A stretch of 47,316 nucleotides of DNA from Segatella oulorum JCM 14966 (GTDB lineage Bacteria > Bacteroidota > Bacteroidia > Bacteroidales > Bacteroidaceae), in NCBI RefSeq assembly GCF_000613785.1, contig NZ_BAJQ01000016.1:1-47316 (forward strand), in the 5' to 3' direction. Both the position numbers and the translations under genes were made by a program. Shown piece after piece: positions 34,755 through 43,010 of this stretch (position 1 is the first letter of the stretch; each line of letters starts with the position of its first letter). The notes under the pieces were generated by a model that had not been told where the DNA came from, did no database searches, and worked only from the letters and a program-made list of their open reading frames with translations.

Positions 34755-35738
34755 ATGTCAACAAAATCACAACATACAAATATGTATTTGGCCATCTTAG
34801 GCATTATTCTTGTGGTGGCCATTGTAGGAATTATCGGTTTCTTCACATTGGGAAAGCAGAAGGATATCATCCAAGGCGAAGTGGAAGTGGAAGAATTTCG
34901 GGTGGCTTGTAAATATCCGGGTCGCGTGGTTGAGCTCAGAGTGAAAGAGGGTGACTATGTGCATGTGGGCGACACGTTGGCCATTATTGAAATTCCTGAG
35001 ATGGATGCGCAGAAGAAAGTGGCGCAAGCAACAACTGCAACGACCGAGGCGATAAAGGATTTAACCGATGCAGGTGCGCGCAAAGAGCAAATTCAAGGCG
35101 CCTTCGAATTGCTGCAACAAGCACGTGCGGCGGCTGAAATTACCAAGAAGACTTATAACCGCATGCAAAACCTCTACAACGAAGGGGTGATTAGTGGGCA
35201 GAAACGCGATGAGGCTTTTGCGGCCTTTAAAGCGTCGGAAGCGCAAGTGAAGGCAGCCGAAAGCCAATATAACATGGCTAAGAATGGTGCCCGTTCGCAA
35301 GAAAAACGTGTGGCAGCCAGCAATGTAAAAGCCGCTTTGGGCGCAGTGGAAGTGGTTGCTTCGATGCTGAAAGAAACGGTTCAAGTGGCGCAGGTTGAAG
35401 GCGAAGTGAGCGAGGTTTATCCCAAGGTGGGCGAGCTGTTGGGGCTGGGTTCGCCCATTATGAGCATTTCAGAGCTAAGTGATCAGTGGGGGACATTCAA
35501 CATTCGGGAAGATCAGCTCAAGGGAATGAAGATTGGAACAACATTCTCTGTGTTTGTGCCGGCGTTTAATAAGGAGATGAAAATGAAGGTCTATTATGTG
35601 AAAGATCAAGGCAGTTATGCTGTGTGGAAAGCAACAAAGACCACCGGGCAATATGACTTGAAGACGTTTGAGGTGCGTGCGCGCCCCTTAACCAAGATAG
35701 AAGGTTTGCGCCCGGGCATGAGTTTGATTTTGAAATAG
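34755..35738 (+). CDS. HlyD-type membrane fusion protein
   Basis: A 327-aa protein with one N-terminal helix (about 11-33). A biotinyl-lipoyl half-motif follows (KYPGRVVELRVKEGDYVHVG), then a long helical hairpin (about 75-215, alanine-rich heptads). The second lipoyl half is GEVSEVYPKVGELLGLGSPI, and a beta-barrel end closes with LRPGMSLIL. It bridges the inner-membrane permeases and TolC in the periplasm. It resembles the YhiI/YbhG-type adaptors that work with ABC-2 permeases. It starts 26 nt after the TolC gene and is followed after 16 nt by a permease gene, so it is part of one operon. Confidence 0.88.
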   Translation: MSTKSQHTNMYLAILGIILVVAIVGIIGFFTLGKQKDIIQGEVEVEEFRVACKYPGRVVELRVKEGDYVHVGDTLAIIEIPEMDAQKKVAQATTATTEAIKDLTDAGARKEQIQGAFELLQQARAAAEITKKTYNRMQNLYNEGVISGQKRDEAFAAFKASEAQVKAAESQYNMAKNGARSQEKRVAASNVKAALGAVEVVASMLKETVQVAQVEGEVSEVYPKVGELLGLGSPIMSISELSDQWGTFNIREDQLKGMKIGTTFSVFVPAFNKEMKMKVYYVKDQGSYAVWKATKTTGQYDLKTFEVRARPLTKIEGLRPGMSLILK

Positions 35739-35754
35739 AGGAAAGATAACGGGC

Positions 35755-36924
35755 ATGAAAACCTTGCGACAGATTTGGACAATAGCCTTTCGCGAATGTG
35801 GTATTATGCGTGAACAGCCCATCTATTGGATTAGTTTGGTGGTGTTTCCAATCGTTGTCATTGTGTTTTTCACCTCGTTGATGGCACAAGGCGTACCCAC
35901 AGATATGCCTGTGGGCGTGGTTGATTTAGACCAGACAGCCACTTCGCGTGCGATGATTCGGCGCTTAGATGCTTTTCAATCCTCGCAAGTGGTGGCGCAA
36001 TATCAGAACATGAACGAGGCACGCGAGGCAATCCAGCGCAATGAGATTTATGCGTTTCTCTATATTCCGAAGGGGATGACGCGCGGATTGGGCACCAACA
36101 CGCAACCCAAACTATCTTTTTATTATAGCAGCACCACGTTGGTGGCCGGCTCGTTGCTTTTTAAAGACCTCAAAACCATCTCGGCGTTAGGCTCGGCTGC
36201 GGTGGGACAAGCGAAGTTGAGTGCCTTGGGACGCACGCCACGTGAGATAAGAACTACTTTGCAGCCCATAGCGATTGATTTGCACATGCTGCAAAATCCA
36301 TGGGCCAACTATAATGTCTATCTCTCCACGGTGATGGTGCCGGGCCTGCTCATGCTGTTTGTTTTTTTGCTTACACCCTATAGTTTAGGCATCGAGATTA
36401 AGTTCCAACGGAGTCGCGAATGGATGGCTTTAGCCGACAATCGTGCATGGGTGGCTTTGGCCGGAAAGTTGCTTCCGCAGTTGGTGGTGTCGCTTTTGAT
36501 GTTCTATGCTTTCGAATTCTACATCTATTACGTGCAAGACTTCCCCCATTCGGGTGGTTTTCTGCCCATCTTGCTTTGTGGCATCTTGTCGCTGTTGGCA
36601 GCGCAGGGATTCGGAATCTTTGTCTTTGGGCTGATGCCGGGCTTGCGCATGGCCATGAGTGTTTGCTCACTTTGGGCGGTGGTAAGTCTTTCGATTGCGG
36701 GCACCACCTTCCCCGTATTTGCCATGAGTCCCATGCTTGAAGCTGTGGCGCAGCTTTTTCCTTTGCGCCATTACTACATGCTCTATCAGCTCTGTGTGCT
36801 CAACGGTTTCCCTCTGTCTGCTGCTTGGCTCAATTTGTTGGCATTGTTGTTGTTTTGCTTTCTGCCATTTGTCAGCTTGTGGAACATCAAACGTGCGATG
36901 TTACTTTACACCTATCTACCCTAA
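35755..36924 (+). CDS. ABC-2 type transporter permease 1
   Basis: A 389-aa protein with the ABC2_membrane_3 layout. One helix lies near residues 24-43 (PIYWISLVVFPIVVIVFFTS). A periplasmic domain of about 150 residues follows (DMPVGVVDLDQTATSRAMIR; an AIQRNEIYAFLYIPKGM-type segment). Five helices from about residue 185 to the end complete it. The conserved V.VVDLD.T..SR and EARE.I...E.YA..YIP patterns are clear. Such permeases export drugs or lipid-linked compounds with an ATPase partner. The stop TAA is followed directly by the ATG of the second permease. No ABC ATPase gene is present in the operon. Confidence 0.85.
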   Translation: MKTLRQIWTIAFRECGIMREQPIYWISLVVFPIVVIVFFTSLMAQGVPTDMPVGVVDLDQTATSRAMIRRLDAFQSSQVVAQYQNMNEAREAIQRNEIYAFLYIPKGMTRGLGTNTQPKLSFYYSSTTLVAGSLLFKDLKTISALGSAAVGQAKLSALGRTPREIRTTLQPIAIDLHMLQNPWANYNVYLSTVMVPGLLMLFVFLLTPYSLGIEIKFQRSREWMALADNRAWVALAGKLLPQLVVSLLMFYAFEFYIYYVQDFPHSGGFLPILLCGILSLLAAQGFGIFVFGLMPGLRMAMSVCSLWAVVSLSIAGTTFPVFAMSPMLEAVAQLFPLRHYYMLYQLCVLNGFPLSAAWLNLLALLLFCFLPFVSLWNIKRAMLLYTYLP

Positions 36925-38129
36925 ATGGATTTGAAAATGCTTCTCTCTCGCATGCTAACGGCCTTGCAAACGCTTTGCAATATTTGGGCGCAAGAGCTTC
37001 GGGCTGCCTTGAAAGATCAAGGTGTGGTGATGTTTTTCTTCCTCTTGCCTTTGATTTATCCCTTGCTCTATTCGTGGATTTACAATAACGAGGTGGTTTA
37101 TGAAGTGCCCGTAGTGGTGGTGGATGTGAGCCATAGCCACGAGAGTCGTGCTTTCATTCGGGCGTTTGATGCCTCACCAAGCGTGCAAGTGGCTGCTTAT
37201 AGCAACAGTGTTGACGAGGCGAGACAGCACTTGGCGCGGCAGGAGGGCTATGGAATAGTTTGTTTTCCGCGCGATTATGCCGAGCAGCTCCATCGGGGAG
37301 AACAAACTCATGTGAGCGTTTATTGCGATATGAGTCTTATGTTGGCGTATAAAGCCGTGTTTCAAACGGCGCAGGCGGTGGCGGCAAAGCAAAATGCCAA
37401 CATTTTATTGCATCGGCAACCCACGTTTAATGAACATGAAGACGAACTGGCTACCGAACCGCTCGCCGTTGCCGAAGTGCCTATTTTCAACGCCACAGGA
37501 GCTATGGCAATGCCATTTTGCCCGGCGTTTTGATTTTAATTATGCAGCAAGCACTGCTATTGGGCATCGGCATGGCGGCCGGAATAGCTCGCGAACGCAA
37601 TCGGCAGGGCTATCCAACGCTGGCCAATACCCCCAAGGTTGGCGCGCTGACCTTGATTATGGGCAAAGCTTTGTTCTACTTCATGGTGTTCGCTGTGATG
37701 GCAACCTATCTCACCTTGGCCGTTCCAAAAATGTTTCGTTTCACCGCTTTAGCCTCGGCAGGCAGCCTCGTGGCGCTACTTTTGCCCTATTTGCTGGCCT
37801 CCATCTTTGCGGCGATGGCCTTGTCCTTTGCTGTGCGCCAGCGCGAGCAAGTGATGCTCTTAGTGGTGTTTACCTCGGTGCCTTTACTCTTCCTTACGGG
37901 CATCTCGTGGCCACAGAGCAACATGCCCTGGGTGTGGGAATTGCTCGCGCGCCTCTTCCCCTCAACCTTTGCTGTGCGAGGTTTCCTGCGTATCAGCAGC
38001 ATGGGCGCTACGCTTGCCGACATTCGGCCCGAGCTCATGGGCCTGTGGTTGCAGGCTATTGCCTATTTTGCATTGGCCTGGCTGATGTATGCTTTGCAGC
38101 GCCGGCGGATTCTCCATGCCGCAAAGTGA
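36925..38129 (+). pseudogene. ABC-2 type transporter permease 2, frameshifted
   Basis: This is the paralogue of the upstream permease, with the same layout: a helix near residue 35-55 (FFLLPLIYPLLYSWIYNNEV), VVVVDVSHSHESRAFIRAFD, then AYKAVFQTAQAVAAKQNANI. The frame breaks near 37499-37501: one more G (ACAGGAGCT to ACAGGAGGCT) joins NATG to GYGNAILPGVLILIMQQALL. The frame then stays open to 38129 through the remaining helices and ends in QRRRILHAAK. Restored length is 401 residues. Two single-base breaks in one operon (here and TolC) either mean the exporter is dead or that the assembly undercalls homopolymers. Confidence 0.78.
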
Positions 38130-38189
38130 AGCACTTTAGGGGTGTCAGCCACCGCCACGCTTCGTTGACCACATTAATCCATTCTATAT

Positions 38190-38750
38190 ATGCTACCCTT
38201 ATATTTTAACCTGTCTGCAAAGACCCAAGAAATTTCGCATGAAATCATGGAGCAATTCATGCGGGGCAATCCGTCTGCCTACTTGTTTCTCTTCAATGCC
38301 TATTATCCCTGTGTGTTTCAAAGTTTGAAACGAGTGCTAAAGAACGAAGACGATGCAAAGGACTTAACCCAGCGAATTTTCATGCGATTGTGGTTGCAAC
38401 AAACGAAATATCCCGGCATCCGAAATGTTGAAGCCTATTTGTTTCGCTGCATGCACAATGCGTTGGTGAACTTTCTGCAATCGAAAAACCGAAAGATGGC
38501 ACGGATAACGACGCAGCAGGAGCGGGTAGACGTAAATTCGCCTCATGAACATCTCGTTGCAAACGATTTGAGGCAACGCACGCATATCCTCATCGCGCGC
38601 ATGCCTAAGCAAAGGCAAAAGATTTTTCGGCTGAGTCGGCTCTCTGGGTTTTCTAACGAAGAAATTGCTAAGCTGTTGGGCATTTCGAAGAAAACAGTTG
38701 AAAATCATTTAAATTTAGCCTTAGGAACACTCCGAAAAATGGTGCTCTGA
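38190..38750 (+). CDS. ECF-type RNA polymerase sigma factor
   Basis: A 186-aa protein. Region 2 is visible at about 20-90: AYLFLFNAYYPCVFQSLKRV, then DDAKDLTQRIFMRLWLQQ. Region 4 lies at about 130-182: RMPKQRQKIFRLSRLSGFSN, then EIAKLLGISKKTVENHLNLA. This is the Bacteroidetes-expanded ECF form (TIGR02985-like). In this phylum such factors often pair with a FecR-type anti-sigma gene and SusC/D genes, but none follows here, so its signal and targets are unknown. It lies 60 nt after the second permease gene on the same strand and could be part of that transcript. An alternative start is ATG 38247. Confidence 0.85.
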   Translation: MLPLYFNLSAKTQEISHEIMEQFMRGNPSAYLFLFNAYYPCVFQSLKRVLKNEDDAKDLTQRIFMRLWLQQTKYPGIRNVEAYLFRCMHNALVNFLQSKNRKMARITTQQERVDVNSPHEHLVANDLRQRTHILIARMPKQRQKIFRLSRLSGFSNEEIAKLLGISKKTVENHLNLALGTLRKMVL

Positions 38751-38917
38751 CTACTGCCGTGGCACACCGCTTTGTCATTTTTTCCCATTCCAAGATGCTT
38801 TTCCCCACGCAGCATCATCATTTGAGAATGGCTGTCACTTCCTCAACATAACGATTGAGGGGCAGGGATGCATCGCGCATTCCCGCCCAATTCTTAGTAT
38901 ATGGAAATACAAAAGTT

Positions 38918-40096
38918 TTATGTTTTCGGTGTCACCGTGGCCGAGCCATGACCCTCGCCGCCACTGGGGTTGCCTCCGTTGCCAGAAGGATTGCTGCCGC
39001 CACCACTGCCGGCACCACCCCCCGGCTTGTTCCCATCGTCGGGCTGTTTGCCATCCGAAGGCTTATTGCTGCCGCCGGGGCGTTTCCTATCTTTCGGCTT
39101 CACCTTAGCCGAGCCGTTACCTCTTGTGCCTGTCTTCGTTTTCACAAACATCAGTTGGGCGCCTATGAACCGTGTCCATAGCTTTTTACCCGTGCTGACC
39201 ACCTGCACTTCGTAGCGCATCTCCTTGTTGACTGTTTTGGTGTGGCCAGTGAACGTCAGGTCGCCTGGGGTGTAACCTGCCGACGCGGCCAATTCGGGCA
39301 GCTGAGGGTCGATGAGCTTGTGGTTGTTTTCTAATGCCATCTGCTTCGCAATGTTCTGCTGCACCTTGCTTGATTTGCGCGTGGTGGAATAGCTTGCCAA
39401 CATATGATTGATGGCATCTACCAGCTCCATAAGCAGTTTGCGGTCGGCATCGTCGGTAGCAAACGCATAGGAACCCTCGATTTTGCTACGAATCTCATAG
39501 AAAGCTTCGTCGGTCATGGGGCGCAACTGCTTCATCGATGAGATGGTTCGTTTGCTATCGGCCATCACCCTTTGCGTGTTGAGCTTGCCCAGCTTCTCAT
39601 TGTTGGTTCTCAGCGCATCGATGATCACGTTTAGCCCCAGCGCAGCCGTCTCGGTGGGCAATTTGGCCAAATCCATCAGCAACCCGTCCACATGTGCGCT
39701 CTTGGCCTCTGCTAACTCTTTTTGAATGCCTTTGTAGGAGCGAACCAACGGCAACAGCTTTGCGCCCGGCTCGCTCAAAGTGTTGATGGGTGAATGGGCG
39801 TTGTTGCGAATGGTCGCAAACAACTGGGTGAGGAGGCCGCTGCGTTCGTCATCTAATTTCTGCAACTGCGGCGTCATTTCCGAGGACCGTTGCGCACGGT
39901 TCAAATCCAGTTCTTGGTCAATCAACGCACGCCAATCTTTTAACTGCTTCTCGGTGATATGCAGTTTCTGTTTGTCAGGTTCTGAGACCAAATCGTAAAG
40001 ACGTTGATGCAACTCGGCATGCATCGCGCTGTTATGCGTCGCGATGCCATCATTCACTCGCACGTAGCGAGGGGAACTTTCAGTAGTTTTTTTCAT
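38918..40096 (-). CDS. DUF6261-like protein with a Gly/Pro-rich tail
   Basis: A 392-aa protein without signal peptide. Residues 1-260 are helical, with patterns such as LPTETAALGLNVIIDALRTN, RPMTDEAFYEIRSKIEG and LLMELVDAINHMLASYSTT. I associate these with DUF6261 proteins, which are common in Prevotella and Porphyromonas and have no known function. Residues about 265-325 form a small beta-rich segment (YTPGDLTFTGHTKTV, then WTRFIGAQLMFVKT). The last ~60 residues are low complexity (GGSNKPSDGKQPDDGNKPGG), unstructured. The gene stands alone. The AT-rich 229-bp gap upstream (40097-40325) should hold its promoter but shows no clear box. Confidence 0.6.
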   Translation of the reverse strand: MKKTTESSPRYVRVNDGIATHNSAMHAELHQRLYDLVSEPDKQKLHITEKQLKDWRALIDQELDLNRAQRSSEMTPQLQKLDDERSGLLTQLFATIRNNAHSPINTLSEPGAKLLPLVRSYKGIQKELAEAKSAHVDGLLMDLAKLPTETAALGLNVIIDALRTNNEKLGKLNTQRVMADSKRTISSMKQLRPMTDEAFYEIRSKIEGSYAFATDDADRKLLMELVDAINHMLASYSTTRKSSKVQQNIAKQMALENNHKLIDPQLPELAASAGYTPGDLTFTGHTKTVNKEMRYEVQVVSTGKKLWTRFIGAQLMFVKTKTGTRGNGSAKVKPKDRKRPGGSNKPSDGKQPDDGNKPGGGAGSGGGSNPSGNGGNPSGGEGHGSATVTPKT

Positions 40097-40325
40097 ATTA
40101 AACTTATTAAATTTGTTTACGTCAATAGTGACGCTAATAGTTGTTTAATGCAAAAGGTTACCGTCGAGAACTATTTTCTCGGGTCAATAACAATTAACGC
40201 TGTAAAAATAGGCTTTTTTTTGCATAGCACCAAAATTTGCATACAAAAATTGCCCATTTCTTCATATTTTTTTTATTTTAACACTTTAAAAAACCCTCAG
40301 TTCTCATATTCCTTTCAATTTTAAT

Positions 40326-40661
40326 ATGCTATCGAGCCCCTCGCCTAAACATTTCCACGGTGTCAATATGCTGTCGAGCCCCTCGCCCGAACATTTCTGC
40401 AGTGTCAATATGCTGTCGATCCCATTGCTCGAACATTTCCACGGTGTCAATGTGCTGTCGAGCCCCTTGCTCGAACATTTCTGCGGTATCAATGTGCTGT
40501 CGAGCCTCTCGCCCGAACATTTCCACGGTGTCAATGTGCTGTCGAGCCTCTCGCCCGAACATTTCTGCAGTGTCAATGTGCTGTCGAGCCCCTTGCTCGA
40601 ACATTTCCGCGGTGTCAATGTGCTGTCGAGCACCTCGCCTGCACATTTCCATTGTGCCAAT
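40326..40661. repeat. Eight tandem 42-bp repeats with an internal hairpin
   Basis: Eight units of exactly 42 bp start at 40326, 40368, 40410, 40452, 40494, 40536, 40578 and 40620, and a partial ninth follows. Unit pattern is (A/G)TGCTGTCGAGCCCCT followed by CGCCCGAACATTTC and a TGTCAAT end. Positions 7-12 pair with 18-23 (TCGAGC/GCTCGA) around a 5-nt loop. In units 2, 5 and 6 the A.C mismatch at 10/20 is U.G in minus-strand RNA, so the hairpin is kept on that strand. Several frames on both strands are open because 42 is divisible by 3; the longest is 200 codons (minus, 40304-40906), with 14-residue repeats. No frame shows a convincing coding pattern, and there are no unique spacers as in a CRISPR array. 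Confidence 0.85.
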
Positions 40662-41112
40662 GTGTGGGCATTGCCTTCGTCAGCAACTACAAAATGCAAA
40701 CCACACCGAAAATGGTAGAGGCGGCGACTGTATACCCACTCGGACATCCGCGCAGCCGTATCTCCATCTGCCAATAATACTTTTCCTTTCACAAGTGTGA
40801 CGTTTTCATCTGTCACCGCTGCATTTCCACTCGAAAACAAGGAATTTCCACCTATATAATATAGGTGTATATACTGTGTGGTGCATAAATTTAGCAACAA
40901 GTGCACTCTTAATGAGCAACGTGGGTAGGCACGCAGATGCTAAACTTACCATGCTCCATGAAACGCTGCTACCTGCACCAGCCCTTTTTGCTTTTTGTCA
41001 TAGGCGAGGTGATTTCCGCAATGGCCTTTTTAGTGAGAAATTGCCGCGGTGTTTTCGTTTGGAGGTAGAATGAGTGATAAAATTCGATAGAAATACCATC
41101 GCAATAGAGATT
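40662..41112. other. Region between the tandem repeats and the sulfatase promoter
   Basis: No gene is recognised. The minus-strand open frame from the repeats continues to 40906 with a protein-like stretch (ENVTLVKGKVLLADGDTAAR, then EWVYSRRLYHFRCGLHF). It may be a decayed gene or chance; no family is recognised. The stretch also holds the palindrome at 40849-40867. Confidence 0.35.
40849..40867. promoter_or_regulatory. Operator-like palindrome
   Basis: CACCTATA and TATAGGTG are perfect 8-bp arms around TAA. A second short palindrome, GTATATAC, overlaps the end (40867-40874). The dyad length suits binding by a dimeric helix-turn-helix regulator, or a very AT-rich hairpin. It lies upstream of the minus-strand frame through the 42-bp repeats and about 385 bp upstream of the sulfatase. 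No regulator gene lies nearby. Confidence 0.35.
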
Positions 41113-41188
41113 ATTTACTATCTTTGCAATCGCGTATGCTTTCGCTCACTATTTACTACCTTTGCAATCGCGTATGCCTCGCTCGCCA
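41113..41188 (+). promoter_or_regulatory. Tandemly duplicated promoter segment upstream of the sulfatase
   Basis: Two adjacent 38-bp copies (41113-41150 and 41151-41188) each contain a -7 box: TATCTTTG at 41119-41126 and TACCTTTG at 41157-41164. Each is followed by CAATCGCGTATGC. Neither has an obvious TTTG -33 element. The second box lies 87 nt before ATG 41252. The duplication gives the gene two possible start sites 38 bp apart. Confidence 0.55.
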
Positions 41189-41251
41189 ATGGCTCGTGGA
41201 CACAGGGGCCTGGTTGGGCAGTTTTTCGTTCAATCAATTTAATTTACTGAT

Positions 41252-42808
41252 ATGCAAACAAACATTCTTTATTACCTTACGGGCACGGTCACATTGGGCG
41301 CCTGTATTTCGGCGCATGCGCAAAAGAAACCGATGAACATCGTTTATATCATGAGCGATGACCATTCGTATCAGACAATCAGCGCCTATGACAATCGTTT
41401 CATCAACACGCCTAACATTGATTGGATTGCCAACCACGGCATGAAGTTTCAAGAGAGTTTTGTGGCCAATTCACTCAGCGGCCCTTCGCGTGCCTGCATG
41501 CTCACGGGAAAACACAGCCACGCCAATGGGTTTACGGATAACTCGAAGACTTTTGACGGTAATCAGCAGACTTTTCCTAAACTCTTGCAGCGCGCGGGCT
41601 ATGAGACGGCCATGATTGGCAAATGGCATCTGACTTCGTTGCCCACTGGGTTTAACTATTGGGATATCCTCATCAACCAGGGCGATTACTACAACCCCGA
41701 TTTTCTTTGCAATGGGAAAAAACTGCAACGCCAGGGCTATGTCACCAATATCATTGCCGATTTGGCCATCGATTGGATGGAGCACAAGCGCGACAAAGAC
41801 AAACCTTTCTGCCTTTTGATGCACAACAAGGCGCCCCATCGCGTGTGGGACCCCGACACCTGCGATCTCGACCTCTACAATGATGTGGTCTATCCGTTGC
41901 CTAAGAATTTCTATGATAACTACGAAGGACGGCTCGCTGCGCAGAAGCAAAAAATGAGCATCATCAAAGACATGGACATCATCTACGACAACAAAATGGC
42001 CGACCATGAGAACGAAATCCACACCAACACGGGTTTAGAGGCTTGGGGACGTGGCAATTACAATCGCATGACGCCGTCGCAACGTGCGCAATGGGATCGA
42101 CATTACGACCCCATCATCAAGAAGTTTAAAGCAGATAGACTCACGGGAAATGCGCTTGCCGAATGGAAATACCAGCGCTATATGCACGATTACATGCGTG
42201 TGATTCACTCGGTCGATCGTAATGTGGGGCGTGTCATCGACTATCTGCGCGAGAAAGGGCTTTTAGACAACACGCTCATCGTCTACACGTCCGATCAAGG
42301 GTTCTACATGGGCGAGCATGGTTGGTTTGACAAGCGGTTCATGTACGAAGAGTCGTTCCGCACGCCGTTGCTCATCTATATGCCTGGTGGCAAGCATGGC
42401 GTGAACCGTGATATGGTGCAGAACATCGACTATGCTCCCACTTTTCTCGAGTTGGCGGGTGTTAAAGTGCCGAGCGACATCCAAGGCCGCTCGCTGTTGC
42501 CTTTGCTGCAAGGCAAAACACCGCGCGATTGGCGTAACTCGCTTTATTACCATTATTATGAATATCCGGCCGAACATTCGGTGTGTCGGCACTATGGCAT
42601 TCGCACGCCGCGCTACTCGTTGATGCATTTTTACAACGACATCGATAGCTGGGAACTTTATGATTTGCAGAAAGACCCTGCGCAAATGCACAACATTTAT
42701 GGCCGCCCCGGCACGGAGAAGCTCACGCAACAGCTCAAAAAGCAACTCGTCGGCTTGCAGGTGCAGTATAATGACCCTATCCGCAACACGCCGCAAGGAG
42801 TGAAATAA
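41252..42808 (+). CDS. Exported serine-type sulfatase (S1 family)
   Basis: A 518-aa enzyme with a signal peptide (MQTNILYYLTGTVTLGACIS, ending AHAQ). SDDHS (35-39) supplies the calcium-binding Asp pair. LSGPSRACMLTGKHS (75-89) is the sulfatase signature with Ser 76 in the place of Cys, so maturation to formylglycine needs an anaerobic sulfatase-maturating enzyme (anSME), not encoded here. IGKWHL and SDQGFYMGEHGWFDKR are other active-site motifs. S1 sulfatases remove sulfate from host or algal glycans in the periplasm; similarity to N-acetylglucosamine-6-sulfatase-like members is likely but not proven. There is no SusC/D pair next to it. A terminator follows at 42856-42885. Confidence 0.9.
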   Translation: MQTNILYYLTGTVTLGACISAHAQKKPMNIVYIMSDDHSYQTISAYDNRFINTPNIDWIANHGMKFQESFVANSLSGPSRACMLTGKHSHANGFTDNSKTFDGNQQTFPKLLQRAGYETAMIGKWHLTSLPTGFNYWDILINQGDYYNPDFLCNGKKLQRQGYVTNIIADLAIDWMEHKRDKDKPFCLLMHNKAPHRVWDPDTCDLDLYNDVVYPLPKNFYDNYEGRLAAQKQKMSIIKDMDIIYDNKMADHENEIHTNTGLEAWGRGNYNRMTPSQRAQWDRHYDPIIKKFKADRLTGNALAEWKYQRYMHDYMRVIHSVDRNVGRVIDYLREKGLLDNTLIVYTSDQGFYMGEHGWFDKRFMYEESFRTPLLIYMPGGKHGVNRDMVQNIDYAPTFLELAGVKVPSDIQGRSLLPLLQGKTPRDWRNSLYYHYYEYPAEHSVCRHYGIRTPRYSLMHFYNDIDSWELYDLQKDPAQMHNIYGRPGTEKLTQQLKKQLVGLQVQYNDPIRNTPQGVK

Positions 42809-42855
42809 CGGCGCAATGCTTGCCCTTATGGGGCAATGATGGGGCTAAAATGTTG

Positions 42856-42885
42856 CGGACACACATTGGTGTGCCGGCCTTTTTT
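42856..42885 (+). terminator. Terminator after the sulfatase gene
   Basis: CGG-CACAC pairs with GTGTG-CCG with one bulged A (42856-42864 with 42869-42876) and a 4-nt loop. A CCTTTTTT run follows a few bases later. The rest of the 200-bp gap to 43011 has repeated GGCCTTTTG motifs and no gene. Confidence 0.55.
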
Positions 42886-43010
42886 GGCCTTTTGCAATTC
42901 TCTTTTTTTGCTTTTCGCAGCTTTTTCGGCCTTTTGTAGTTTCAATGTGGAGAAAGTCGTGAACAGGATGGCCGCAGAAACATCCTAAAAACGTGCACTT
43001 GGCTCTCGTG

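Noticed and set aside
40326..40661. CRISPR array
   Set aside because: The 42-bp units are contiguous and nearly identical throughout. There are no unique spacers, and no cas genes are near.
40304..40906. 200-codon minus-strand gene through the tandem repeats
   Set aside because: Several frames on both strands are open only because the period is a multiple of three. Substitutions do not favour synonymous sites in this frame. It is kept as part of the repeat entry rather than called as a gene.
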